A stretch of DNA of 64,000 nt, from the NCBI GenBank assembly GCA_903867305.1, contig CAIPQU010000080.1, positions 1 to 64,000 of the forward strand, written 5' to 3'. The notes under the pieces were generated by a model. That model had not been told where the DNA came from, did no database searches, and saw only the letters and a program-made list of their open reading frames with translations. This document shows, piece after piece, positions 17,283 through 26,590 of the stretch (the first letter of the stretch is position 1; each line of letters starts with the position of its first letter). Origin of the DNA: an uncultured beta proteobacterium (GTDB taxonomy: Bacteria > Pseudomonadota > Gammaproteobacteria > Burkholderiales > Burkholderiaceae). A program made the position numbers and the translations under genes.

Positions 17283-20170
17283 ATGCCCCAAGTGGAAAAT
17301 CTCTCCTGATTCCTGAAGAAGTGGAATTCGAGTTAAATGGCAAATTAATTAAAGGTCTAGGCGGTGAATCCATCCTCCAAGCTGCGAAAAGAAATGGCGT
17401 AGAGATACCCCATTTATGCTACACCGAAGGTTATCGTCCAGATGGCAACTGTCGCGCTTGTGTCGTAGAAATTCAAGGGGAGCGAACGCTCGCACCTAGC
17501 TGCTGCAGAAATGTAACGCCAGACATGAAGGTGTCTTCAAATAATGAGCGTGCTCTCAAAAGCCAAAAAATGGTGCTAGAGATGCTCATGTCCGATATGC
17601 CTAAAGATGGCTTTAAATGGATGGATGGTAACCCGAACTCTCAACATGGAGAGCTTTCTGATTGGGCAAATCGTTTAGATGTAAAAGTTCGTCCCGAACT
17701 CGAAGCCCTCAAGCGTGATTCAACCGCATCAGATCAAACTCACCCAGCGATGTTGGTCAATCTTGATGCCTGTATTCAATGCAACCGATGCGTCAGAGCT
17801 TGTCGAGAAGAGCAAGTCAATGATGTGATTGGCTATGCGATGCGCGGCTCACACAGCGAAATCGTGTTCGATTTGGGTGACCCAATGGGGGACAGTACAT
17901 GTGTGGCATGTGGCGAATGTGTGCAAGCCTGCCCTACCGGTGCACTGATGCCAAAATCACACGTAGGCAATCAAGTGGTGGACCGACAAGTTGACTCTGT
18001 TTGCCCATTCTGTGGGGTTGGTTGTTTACTTACCTATCAAGTCAAAAATGAAAAAATTGTCAGTGTTGTTGGTCGTGATGGACCCGCAAATCATAGTCGC
18101 CTTTGTGTAAAAGGTCGCTTTGGTTTTGATTACGTCCATCATGCGCATCGCCTGACCAAACCACTGATTCGAAAAGCAGGAGTTACTAAAGATAGTCATG
18201 AAGATTCCAAGCCCGGTCATTGGAGTGAGGTATTTAGAGAAGCAAGCTGGGAAGAAGCTCTTGAGTTTGCTGCGGGTAAACTGAGCGCCTTAAAAAACCA
18301 ATATGGAAATAAAGCTCTGGCTGGTTTTGGCTCTGCAAAAGGTAGCAATGAAGAAGCTTACCTATTCCAAAAGCTTGTCCGTGTTGGATTCGGAAGTAAT
18401 AATGTAGATCACTGTACGCGTTTATGTCATGCGTCTAGTGTGGCGGCCCTCCTCGAAGGAGTTGGCTCTGGCGCAGTGAGTAATCAAGTCAATGACGTTG
18501 AGCACTCTGAACTCATCATCGTGATTGGCTCAAATCCAACATCGAATCATCCTGTTGCAGCAACTTGGATGAAAAATGCCGCTAAAAATGGCACAAAAAT
18601 TGTATTAGCTGATCCACGGATCACAGACATCGGTAAACACTCTTGGCGGACGATGCAGTTTAAGCCTGATACGGATGTTGCGCTCCTCAATGCCATGCTT
18701 TATACGATTGTGGAAGAAAATTTAGTGAATCAAGAGTTTATTGATCAGCGAGCAAGTAACTTCGAAGCCCTTCGGGAAAACGTCAAGAATTACTCTCCAG
18801 AAAAAATGGAGGCGATTTGTGGTGTTCCGTCTCAAGTGATTCGAGAAGTTGCAAGAGCCTATGCAAGCTCAAAGGCTTCGATGATTTTATGGGGCATGGG
18901 TATTAGTCAACACGTTCATGGTACTGATAATGCTCGGTGCTTAATCGCATTAGCAAGCGTCACAGGGCAATTGGGTAAACCAGGGTCAGGGCTACACCCC
19001 CTTCGTGGCCAAAACAACGTGCAAGGTGCCAGTGACGCTGGCTTAATACCGATGATGTTCCCGAACTATCAACGCGTCACCGATGATACTGCGCGGGCTT
19101 GGTTTGAAGATTTTTGGCAGACTCCGCTGGATAAAAACCCGGGATACACCGTTGTCGAAATCATGAATAAAGTATTAGTAGATGATAGTGACCCTCATAA
19201 AATTCGTGGCATGTATATCATGGGTGAAAACCCCGCCATGAGTGACCCTGATTTAAATCATGCCCGTCATGCTTTAGCAACTCTAGAGCATTTAGTTGTC
19301 CAGGATATTTTCATGACCGAAACCGCTTGGCTTGCTGATGTGGTCTTACCCGCAAGTGCATGGCCAGAAAAGACAGGTACTGTGTCCAATACAGATCGTA
19401 TGGTTCAACTAGGTCGTCGTGCTTTATCTCCTCCAGGGAATGCCAAACCTGACTTATGGATTATTCAACAAATCGCAAAACGCATGGGACTGCCCTGGAA
19501 CTATGAAGGGGAAGAAAGTGGTGTAGCAGCAGTTTATGAAGAAATGCGCCAAGCTATGCATGCTGTGATAAGTGGAATCACTTGGGAGCGCCTCGAACAT
19601 GAATCGAGTGTGACCTACCCTTGTCACTCAGCAGACGATCCAGGACAACCCACTGTATTTATGAATTCGTTTGATACAAAAGATGGTCGGGTCCATCTGG
19701 TTCCAGCAGATATTATTCCGGCAAATGAACGCCCTGATAGCCAATATCCTTATGTTCTTATTACAGGTCGTCAACTAGAACATTGGCATACCGGAAGTAT
19801 GACGCGCAGGGCTACTGTGCTTGATGCAATTGAACCTATTGCTACTGTATCGATGAACGGAGAAGACATAGCAAAGCTTGGGGTAAATATTGGTGATATC
19901 GTGACTGTTCAATCCAGACGAGGTGAAGTAGTGATTCATGTACGTCGTGATGATGGCACCCCTACAGGATCTATTTTTATTCCGTTTGCTTATTACGAAG
20001 CTGCTGCTAATTTAATGACCAATCCCGCATTAGATCCGTTCGGAAAAATCCCAGAATTTAAATATTGTGCAGTACGCGTTTTTGCTGGAGGCTCTGTCCA
20101 TCAGACGCATGGATACGACACAAATGATCATCCATTTACCATGACATTAAATAGAGCGAAAGATGCTTAA
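17279..20170 (+). CDS. fdsA: Formate dehydrogenase catalytic alpha subunit
   Basis: 963-aa molybdopterin (Mo or W) enzyme. An N-terminal NuoG-like 2Fe-2S domain uses C47, C58, C61 and C75 or C76; two 4Fe-4S sites follow (C165-C168-C171-C175 and C208-C211-C214-C218), then the fourth cluster C242-C245-C249-C276. The active site reads HCTRLCHASS with C383 as metal ligand, so it is the cysteine and not the selenocysteine form. A C-terminal molydopterin dinucleotide-binding domain starts near 830 (TGRQLEHWHTGSMTRR). The FdsC/FdhD sulfur-insertion helper and FdsD are not in the window. Confidence 0.92.
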   Translation: MNAPSGKSLLIPEEVEFELNGKLIKGLGGESILQAAKRNGVEIPHLCYTEGYRPDGNCRACVVEIQGERTLAPSCCRNVTPDMKVSSNNERALKSQKMVLEMLMSDMPKDGFKWMDGNPNSQHGELSDWANRLDVKVRPELEALKRDSTASDQTHPAMLVNLDACIQCNRCVRACREEQVNDVIGYAMRGSHSEIVFDLGDPMGDSTCVACGECVQACPTGALMPKSHVGNQVVDRQVDSVCPFCGVGCLLTYQVKNEKIVSVVGRDGPANHSRLCVKGRFGFDYVHHAHRLTKPLIRKAGVTKDSHEDSKPGHWSEVFREASWEEALEFAAGKLSALKNQYGNKALAGFGSAKGSNEEAYLFQKLVRVGFGSNNVDHCTRLCHASSVAALLEGVGSGAVSNQVNDVEHSELIIVIGSNPTSNHPVAATWMKNAAKNGTKIVLADPRITDIGKHSWRTMQFKPDTDVALLNAMLYTIVEENLVNQEFIDQRASNFEALRENVKNYSPEKMEAICGVPSQVIREVARAYASSKASMILWGMGISQHVHGTDNARCLIALASVTGQLGKPGSGLHPLRGQNNVQGASDAGLIPMMFPNYQRVTDDTARAWFEDFWQTPLDKNPGYTVVEIMNKVLVDDSDPHKIRGMYIMGENPAMSDPDLNHARHALATLEHLVVQDIFMTETAWLADVVLPASAWPEKTGTVSNTDRMVQLGRRALSPPGNAKPDLWIIQQIAKRMGLPWNYEGEESGVAAVYEEMRQAMHAVISGITWERLEHESSVTYPCHSADDPGQPTVFMNSFDTKDGRVHLVPADIIPANERPDSQYPYVLITGRQLEHWHTGSMTRRATVLDAIEPIATVSMNGEDIAKLGVNIGDIVTVQSRRGEVVIHVRRDDGTPTGSIFIPFAYYEAAANLMTNPALDPFGKIPEFKYCAVRVFAGGSVHQTHGYDTNDHPFTMTLNRAKDA

Positions 20171-20352
20171 GAAATAGTGATGCCTTATCCATCACACACT
20201 TATTATCTTCAGGTAGGGTAAGGTCAGCGCCTATAACTTGTTACCGCATAAGAGATAATTCTGACTTTATTTCTTTTAGTCATTTTCTCCCCTTTGCAGT
20301 CTTTATCATTTCAACGCACTGCACTAAAGATCAAGTCGAGCCGACGAAAGAA

Positions 20353-21600
20353 TTAAATAACCTTCTCTACGCGTAAATCAGCAATGTCCTTTGCGCTATA
20401 ACCCAGTTGAGCTAGAACCTCTTCAGTATGCTCTCCTAACAATGGAGAACGAGTAACCTCAGTCTCACTATCCGAAAGTTTAATTGGATTACCTACTGTC
20501 AAATATTTTCCACGCTTAGGATGGTCAACTTCAACAATCGTACCGGTAGCTCTCAAAGAGGGCTCATCTGCAATCTCTTTCATCGACAATATCGGTCCAC
20601 AAGGAATATCAAATTTATTCAAAATATCCATGGCTTCAAATTTAGTCTTCGTCATCGTCCACTGCTCGATACGATCAAAGATACTCTTCAAGTGGGGCAA
20701 TCTTGCTGCAGGTGTAGCATATAGCGGATCAGTGATCCAATCTTCTTGACCAATCACTTTACAAATAGAACCCCAGACAGGTGCTTGAGTAATAAAATAA
20801 ATATAGGAATTAGGATCGGTCTCCCACCCTTTACACTTTAAAATCCAACCGGGCTGTCCGCCACCAGACGCATTTCCAGCTCGAGGAACAGCCTCCCCAA
20901 ACTCTGAGTCAGGGTATTGTGGATACTCTTTTAGAACATGCGTTCTGTCCAGACGCTGTTGATCGCGAAGTTTTACTCGGCATAAATTAATCACAGCATC
21001 TTGCATAGCCGCCATGACCCTTTGACCGCGTCCCGTAGTATTACGCTGATAAAGTGCTGTTACGATACCTAGAGCTAGGTGAAGCCCCGTGCCAGAGTCG
21101 CCAATTTGCGCGCCGGTGACTAATGGAGGACCATCATCAAATCCAGTTGTAGAGGCTGCGCCTCCAGCACACTGGGCAACATTCTCATAAACTTTACAAT
21201 CTTCATAAGGACCAGGGCCAAAGCCCTTAACAGAGGCAACTACCATGCGTGGATTTAGCTCTTGTATTCTCTCCCAAGTAAATCCCATGCGGTCAAGTGC
21301 GCCTGGTGCAAAATTTTCTACGAGGACATCACACTGTTTAATCAGAGTTTCTAAAACAGCCTTACCCTTTGGATTTTTAGTATCAAGTGTGATAGAACGC
21401 TTATTGTGATTAAGCATCGTAAAGTAAAGGCTATCGACATCCGGAATATCTCGCAACTGCCCACGAGTCGCATCACCTTCGCCAGCTCGTTCTACTTTGA
21501 TCACATCTGCCCCAAACCACCCCAACAATTGAGTACATGTCGGACCAGATTGAACATGTGTGAAATCTAAAATTCGAACACCATCTAGCGCTTTACTCAT
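20353..21600 (-). CDS. frc: Formyl-CoA:oxalate CoA-transferase
   Basis: 415-aa class III (CaiB/BaiF) CoA-transferase that moves CoA from formyl-CoA to oxalate, freeing formate and making oxalyl-CoA. The Oxalobacter enzyme uses Asp169 and Gln17; here D168 (AQIGDSG) and Q17 (THVQSGP) align, and the glycine-rich loop appears as ASGGGQPGW near 260. The gene directly follows oxc (73 nt gap), which strongly supports the assignment. AGGAGAT lies before the ATG. Confidence 0.93.
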   Translation of the reverse strand: MSKALDGVRILDFTHVQSGPTCTQLLGWFGADVIKVERAGEGDATRGQLRDIPDVDSLYFTMLNHNKRSITLDTKNPKGKAVLETLIKQCDVLVENFAPGALDRMGFTWERIQELNPRMVVASVKGFGPGPYEDCKVYENVAQCAGGAASTTGFDDGPPLVTGAQIGDSGTGLHLALGIVTALYQRNTTGRGQRVMAAMQDAVINLCRVKLRDQQRLDRTHVLKEYPQYPDSEFGEAVPRAGNASGGGQPGWILKCKGWETDPNSYIYFITQAPVWGSICKVIGQEDWITDPLYATPAARLPHLKSIFDRIEQWTMTKTKFEAMDILNKFDIPCGPILSMKEIADEPSLRATGTIVEVDHPKRGKYLTVGNPIKLSDSETEVTRSPLLGEHTEEVLAQLGYSAKDIADLRVEKVI

Positions 21601-21673
21601 TATTAATCTCCTAAATACAAACTTTTAAAACTCAAATTTTACAACCATACTTTTCTTATTTGGATTTATAGAC

Positions 21674-23398
21674 TCAAATATTTTTAGCTATAGTTTGAGG
21701 ATTTAATTGGGTGATACGTCCACTTTCTGTACCAGCACTTTCATCAATGACCGCATTAATCAACGTAGGGCGACCAGAATTTAATGCCTCTACAATTGCC
21801 TTATTTAACTCTTGTGGTGTCGTTGCATGTACACCAACTCCGCCAAACGCCTCAATGATTTTATCGTAGCGCGCGCCCTTCACAAACACCGTTGGCGCAA
21901 CATCTGCACCACCCGATTTATTCACGTCCATACCACCGTAAACACCGTTATTGTTAAAGACCACCACACAAACAGGAAGGTTGTAGCGACAAATCGTTTC
22001 TACTTCCATTCCACTAAAACCAAAAGCACTATCTCCTTCAATCGCTAAAACAGGCTTATTGGTGGTGACTGCTGCTGCGACCGCAAAGCCCATCCCAATC
22101 CCCATAATGCCCCAGGTACCAACATCTAAGCGTTTACGGGGTTGATACATATCAACAATGCTGCGCGTGAAGTCTAAGGTGTTAGCCCCTTCATTGACTA
22201 AAATAATATCGGGTCGATCAGTCACAATCGTTCTTACAACCGCTAAGGCACTGTGAAAATTCATCGGTACCGGATTGAGTGCAAGCGTTGCAGCCATTTT
22301 AGTTAGATTTTTTTCCTTACGCTGAATAATGGCCGTTGTCCAGTCAGCAGGTGGATGCGCCCAGTTGGATCCCATGCCAGCAACTAATGCATCAACACAT
22401 GAACCAATATCTCCAATTAAAGGAGCTGCAATGGCAACATTGCTATCGATTTCTTTAGGCTCTATATCAATTTGAATAAATTGTTTTTGATTAGGTGCTC
22501 CCCAAGTTTTACCTTTACCATGAGAAAGAAGCCAATTAAGTCTTGCTCCAACGAGCATGACAACATCGGCTTCGGCCAAAACAAAAGAACGAGCAGCAGA
22601 GGCAGATAAAGCATGAGTATCTGGTAATAGTCCCTTCGCCATCGACATCGGTAAATATGGTACTCCAGATTTCTCAACTAGCTCACGAATGGCAGCATCA
22701 GCTTGGGCATAAGCCGCACCTTTTCCAAGGATAATCAATGGCCGTTTAGCGTCCTTCAACAAGTCCAAAGCACGCGTTACAGAATCAGGCGCTGGAATCT
22801 GGCGAGGGGCTGGATCCACGACTTTAATTAAGGAACTTAGTCCTTCAAGACGCTCCATTGTTTGTGAAAATAATTTCGCAGGTAAATCGAGATAAACACC
22901 TCCTGGGCGACCAGAAAGAGCTGCACGAATCGCTCTAGCGATACCGACCCCAATGTCTTGCGCATGCAGAACTCGAAATGCAGCTTTACACAGTGGCTTA
23001 GCAATCGCTAACTGGTCCATTTCCTCATAGTCACCTTGCTGCAAGTCGACGATTTCACGCTCACTTGAGCCACTAATCAAAATCATCGGGAAGCAATTTA
23101 CCGTAGCGTTTGAAAGTGCAGTCAGTCCATTTAAAAACCCAGGAGCAGAGACCGTCAAACAAATGCCAGGTTTTTGCGTTAGAAATCCAGCTGCCGCTGC
23201 GGCATTGCCAGCATGCTGCTCATGGCGAAAGGAGATCACTCTCATACCTTCACCTTGCGCCATACGCGTCAAATCTGTAATTGGGATTCCAGGAAGAGCA
23301 AAAATTGTATCTATGTCATTTAACTTTAAAGCATTAATCACCAGATGGAAGCCATTGATCGTTTCAACTGTTGCGTTAGGAGTTGAGTCATTTGTCAT
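21674..23398 (-). CDS. oxc: Oxalyl-CoA decarboxylase
   Basis: 574-aa thiamine-diphosphate enzyme converting oxalyl-CoA to formyl-CoA and CO2. The ThDP-activating Glu is in [18 protein letters not shown] near residue 56; the ThDP/Mg site is [14 protein letters not shown] with NNNGVYGG downstream; the substrate-loop region has [21 protein letters not shown] longer frame begins at 23446, but GGAGG nine bases ahead of ATG 23398 and the family length favour this start. Forms a two-gene oxalate operon with frc; oxalate import may use a Bug receptor or another carrier. Confidence 0.93.
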   Translation of the reverse strand: MTNDSTPNATVETINGFHLVINALKLNDIDTIFALPGIPITDLTRMAQGEGMRVISFRHEQHAGNAAAAAGFLTQKPGICLTVSAPGFLNGLTALSNATVNCFPMILISGSSEREIVDLQQGDYEEMDQLAIAKPLCKAAFRVLHAQDIGVGIARAIRAALSGRPGGVYLDLPAKLFSQTMERLEGLSSLIKVVDPAPRQIPAPDSVTRALDLLKDAKRPLIILGKGAAYAQADAAIRELVEKSGVPYLPMSMAKGLLPDTHALSASAARSFVLAEADVVMLVGARLNWLLSHGKGKTWGAPNQKQFIQIDIEPKEIDSNVAIAAPLIGDIGSCVDALVAGMGSNWAHPPADWTTAIIQRKEKNLTKMAATLALNPVPMNFHSALAVVRTIVTDRPDIILVNEGANTLDFTRSIVDMYQPRKRLDVGTWGIMGIGMGFAVAAAVTTNKPVLAIEGDSAFGFSGMEVETICRYNLPVCVVVFNNNGVYGGMDVNKSGGADVAPTVFVKGARYDKIIEAFGGVGVHATTPQELNKAIVEALNSGRPTLINAVIDESAGTESGRITQLNPQTIAKNI

Positions 23399-23719
23399 TT
23401 TATTATTCCTCCACGAGAATAGGTTTTCTTTTGCCAAGAATATCATACAACTTTAAATAAAATAGAGGCTTCATTCGCGTTCTGTTGATGATTAGGGTAA
23501 ACAATTATATGGTTCAATTATCAGAAAGAACGTTGGTCTTTGGTCAGTTCTAAGAAATTTTCTGTTTTTCTAGCTTTTTTCAAATTGAATTTGAAGTAGA
23601 GCCATTTATAATGTTGATATAAGTTATTAAAAAGCTCATTCGGTAAGAGTCCACAAATGTTTCAATAAAGACTTTTGTCGTTTTTTATTGTTTATATTTT
23701 TTATACTGAAGGGATCATT
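23399..23719. other. Divergent control region between oxc and the formyltransferase-like gene
   Basis: 321 bp without a gene, holding promoters for oxc-frc (minus) and the hydrolase-like gene (plus). The ribosome sites on both sides are clear, but I see no convincing inverted repeat or sigma-70 pair. The shared location suggests co-regulation of oxalate and formyl-group metabolism; that is inference. Confidence 0.4.
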
Positions 23720-24661
23720 ATGAAGATAGCGATCATTGGAAGTTCTGATTTTGGTAAAGCCGTTCTTGATGCTTTTTTAGACCGCGGTGATGAAGTAGTA
23801 ATTGTTTGCTGTCCTCCAGATAATCCAAAATCCACTAAGCCTGACGCCCTAAAGCTTGGGGCAACTGAGCGGGGAATTACGCCTCTTCAACTACCCTCTT
23901 TAAAGGGACCTGAACTCATCGATACCATGCGCAACTCGGGCGCAGAGTTAATTGTGATGGCCTATGTTCTTCAGTTTGTGCCACAAGAACTTGTTAACTC
24001 TACAAAATATGGAACGATTCAATATCATCCATCTTTATTGCCTAAATACAGAGGACCTAGCGCTATTAATTGGGCGATTGCTCTTGGAGAAACAGAAACC
24101 GGATTAACCATATTCAGACCTTCAGATGGCATGGATGAAGGTGCCGTGATTCTCCAAAAGACTGTCCCTATTGGACCAGACGATACTTTAGGTGAGGTTT
24201 ATTTTAATCGCCTATTTCCTGTAGGCGTTAGCGCAATGCTTGAAGCCGCTGATTTGATAGTTCATTCGAAGCATACAGAAACTATTCAAGATGAATCCTT
24301 AGCAAACTATGAAGGTTGGTTTAGTAGCGCTGTTGCAAAGATCAATTGGTTTAGTCACATTAACGTAACTTATAACTTAATAAGGGCTGCTAACCCCGCT
24401 CCAGGGGCACATGCTTCTTATAAGGGACAGAAAGTTCAAATTTATGACTGCCGTAAACACCTCAGCCCCACCTTTAAATCGGTCAAAGGTCAACCAGGCC
24501 AAATAAGTGATATCCAGTCAGACTCGATCTTTGTCGCCTGTCCCGGTGGACAAATTGAAATAATTAAAGCTAAATCGGCCACAGGCAAAAAAGACTCCGC
24601 CGCTAAGGTAGCAGCAGAACTTGGGATCGCCATAGGCGATTTCTTTGACCTTGAAACCTAA
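23720..24661 (+). CDS. Formyltransferase-fold protein, 10-formyl-THF hydrolase-like
   Basis: 313-aa protein starting at ATG 23720 after GAAGGGA. The N-terminal Rossmann-like part opens MKIAIIGSSDFGKAVLDAFL; the folate/formyl catalytic region is YHPSLLPKYRGPSAINWAI near residue 108, giving the conserved His (HPSLLP), and Asp in DGMDEG. It is closer in wording to the hydrolase domain of 10-formyl-THF dehydrogenase (YHPSLLPRHRGASAINW) than to Fmt; C-terminal Fmt-like domain follows. It may release formate from 10-formyl-THF or a related formyl donor. Divergent from oxc-frc, near formate dehydrogenase. Confidence 0.8.
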   Translation: MKIAIIGSSDFGKAVLDAFLDRGDEVVIVCCPPDNPKSTKPDALKLGATERGITPLQLPSLKGPELIDTMRNSGAELIVMAYVLQFVPQELVNSTKYGTIQYHPSLLPKYRGPSAINWAIALGETETGLTIFRPSDGMDEGAVILQKTVPIGPDDTLGEVYFNRLFPVGVSAMLEAADLIVHSKHTETIQDESLANYEGWFSSAVAKINWFSHINVTYNLIRAANPAPGAHASYKGQKVQIYDCRKHLSPTFKSVKGQPGQISDIQSDSIFVACPGGQIEIIKAKSATGKKDSAAKVAAELGIAIGDFFDLET

Positions 24662-24714
24662 ATTACTATAAGTTAGTAGCGTATCAACAGCAACTAAATT
24701 TTAAAAAATCACTC

Positions 24715-24735
24715 CCAACCCCAAAGTTGGTTTTT
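24715..24735 (+). terminator. Probable intrinsic terminator after the formyltransferase-like gene
   Basis: A short stem CCAAC / GTTGG with a six-base loop is followed by TTTTTA, 54 bp after the stop codon at 24661. The stem is only 5 bp, so the call is moderate. Confidence 0.45.
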
Positions 24736-24823
24736 ATATCTTTGCCGAGTCGAAGATTTGAACCTATTGCAAAGAAGTGGAAGTGAACCTATCGCCTTTA
24801 TTTTTCCTCTTATTAAGGGAGTG

Positions 24824-24856
24824 TTGACATCATATAGTTTAGTAGTAAACTATATG
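24824..24856 (+). promoter_or_regulatory. Promoter with overlapping 26-bp palindromic operator
   Basis: TTGACA at 24824-24829 is a perfect -35 box. It is followed at 24831-24856 by CATATAGTTTA, GTAG, TAAACTATATG: two perfect 11-bp arms around a 4-bp centre. The candidate -10 (TAAACT, 16-bp spacing) lies inside the right arm. A repressor bound here would block RNA polymerase. The operon it precedes encodes its own MarR-type regulator, the likely ligand of this site. AGGAGG at 24891 leads the first gene. Confidence 0.75.
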
Positions 24857-24901
24857 TAACTAAAGTAATCCTTTATAACCAGCGATCACCAGGAGGCTGT
24901 T

Positions 24902-26590
24902 ATGAGCCTAGGGCAACGTGAATACGACAATTTTGTAAAAAATTGCCTTCCCCCTTCTCATGAATGGCCTGAGTTCCTTTTTAACCTTCCTGAACTTCAA
25001 TTTTCTGACAACCTTAATGCGACAACTGAATTGCTGGATAAAGCAGTACTTGAGGGCTTTGGAAATCAACTAGCGATAATTGGCTCCGACACTCAATGGA
25101 CATATCTTGAATTACAACGTACTGTGAATCAAATTTGTCACGTATTAACCAAAGACCAATCCTTTCATCCAGGTAACCGAGTTTTGCTAAGAGGAAGTAA
25201 TAGCCCTTGGTTAGCAGCCTGCTGGCTCGCTGTTTTTAAGGCTGGGGGGGTTGCAGTAGGAACAATGCCGCTTCTTCGTCAAAAAGAATTAACAGAAATC
25301 GTCCAAATCGCTAAAATTTCTCATGCGTTTTGTGAAGAGGCTCTTAAAGATGAGCTTTTACTGACACAACAAAACTCCATTTTTTTAAAACACACCTCGT
25401 TCTACGGTAAAAATAGCGTCTTAGAAAATCAAATCAAAGATCAACCAATTCATTTTGATGCCTATAACTGTAGATCAGATGATCCCGCATTAATTGGTTT
25501 TACCTCTGGTACCACCGGAACTCCAAAGGGAACTATTCATTTTCATCGGGATGTGATGGCGATGTGCGAGATATTTCCACGATATTGTCTCAAGCCAAGT
25601 TCGAAAGATATTTTTATTGGAACCCCACCTCTTGCCTTTACGTTTGGTCTTGGCGGCTTACTATGCTTTCCTCTGTGGGCAAGGGCAACAACTGTCCTTA
25701 TTGAAAAATTGAACCCTGAGCTTTTATTAAAGGTAATCGAAAAGTACCAAGCAACGATTTGCTTTACCTCGCCAACCGGCTATCGGTCGATGACACAACT
25801 GGTTCATCAAGATCAGATTTCCTCCTTAAAAAAATGTGTATCTGCTGGAGAAGCATTACCGATGGATACTCGTAAGTCATGGAAGATCGCTAGCGGTCTT
25901 GATATCTATGATGGGATTGGAGGTACTGAAATGATTCATATTTACATCGCTTCAGCACCAGAAAATTATCGTGAGGGATCCATTGGTCAAGTTTTACCCG
26001 GTTACCTCGCGAAAATAGTTAACGAAGATATGCAAGAAGTACCAACCGGAGAAGTAGGTAAGCTAGCCATCAAGGGTCCTACAGGTTGTCGCTACCTGGC
26101 GGATCAACGACAAACTCATTATGTTCAACACACTTGGAATTTGCCAGGCGATATGTTCCATCAGGATAAAGATGGTTACTTTTACTATCATGCCCGAATC
26201 GATGACATGATCGTAACTTCTGGCTATAACGTATCAAGTCCCGAGGTTGAATGGGCTTTACTCGAAAATCTTGCCGTAGCTGAATGTGCTGTCATTGGAG
26301 TTCCTGATCAACAACGGGGTCAAATTATTAAAGCATTCGTGGTTCTAAAGCCTGGATTTGTTGGCGACCAAAAAATGACCTCAGAACTACAAAATTATGT
26401 GAAAGCAAAAATTGCTCCTTATAAATATCCGCGAGAAATAGATTATCTCAATGTGTTACCCCGTACCGAAACTGGAAAACTACAACGTTTTCGTCTAAAA
26501 AAATGGATCATAAATCATGAAAATAGTTTGTATCGGTGGCGGTCCCTCTGGTCTCTATTTTGGCCTACTCATGAAATTACAACATCCTGA
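24902..26590 (+). CDS. Aryl-CoA ligase (2-aminobenzoate/benzoate-CoA ligase type)
   Basis: ANL-superfamily ligase that activates an aromatic acid to its CoA thioester with ATP. The P-loop is FTSGTTGTPKGTIHFHRD near residue 200; the adenylate-binding YDGIGGTEMIH and the hinge RIDDMIVTSGYNVSSPEVEW follow, and the A10 lysine is in RTETGKLQRFRLKK. After this point the frame runs 74 nt into the next gene and adds about 28 unusual residues. One more A in the A7 tract at 26497-26503 would instead end the protein at an ATGA overlap with the next start, so the true C-terminus is uncertain. Confidence 0.88.
   Translation: MSLGQREYDNFVKNCLPPSHEWPEFLFNLPELQFSDNLNATTELLDKAVLEGFGNQLAIIGSDTQWTYLELQRTVNQICHVLTKDQSFHPGNRVLLRGSNSPWLAACWLAVFKAGGVAVGTMPLLRQKELTEIVQIAKISHAFCEEALKDELLLTQQNSIFLKHTSFYGKNSVLENQIKDQPIHFDAYNCRSDDPALIGFTSGTTGTPKGTIHFHRDVMAMCEIFPRYCLKPSSKDIFIGTPPLAFTFGLGGLLCFPLWARATTVLIEKLNPELLLKVIEKYQATICFTSPTGYRSMTQLVHQDQISSLKKCVSAGEALPMDTRKSWKIASGLDIYDGIGGTEMIHIYIASAPENYREGSIGQVLPGYLAKIVNEDMQEVPTGEVGKLAIKGPTGCRYLADQRQTHYVQHTWNLPGDMFHQDKDGYFYYHARIDDMIVTSGYNVSSPEVEWALLENLAVAECAVIGVPDQQRGQIIKAFVVLKPGFVGDQKMTSELQNYVKAKIAPYKYPREIDYLNVLPRTETGKLQRFRLKKWIINHENSLYRWRSLWSLFWPTHEITTS

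Noticed and set aside
18413-18440. Selenocysteine codon in the formate dehydrogenase active site
   Set aside because: The ligand codon is an ordinary Cys codon (C383) and no in-frame TGA occurs.
20176-20194. GTGATG...CATCAC small hairpin after the formate dehydrogenase alpha gene
   Set aside because: Six-base stem with no T-run; too weak to call a terminator.
24741-24763. A stretch that in reverse reads GGTTCAAATC and looks like a tRNA T-arm with a 3' end
   Set aside because: The flanking five bases do not pair to form a T-stem, and no anticodon or D-arm lies upstream on that strand; treated as chance, or at most a small remnant.
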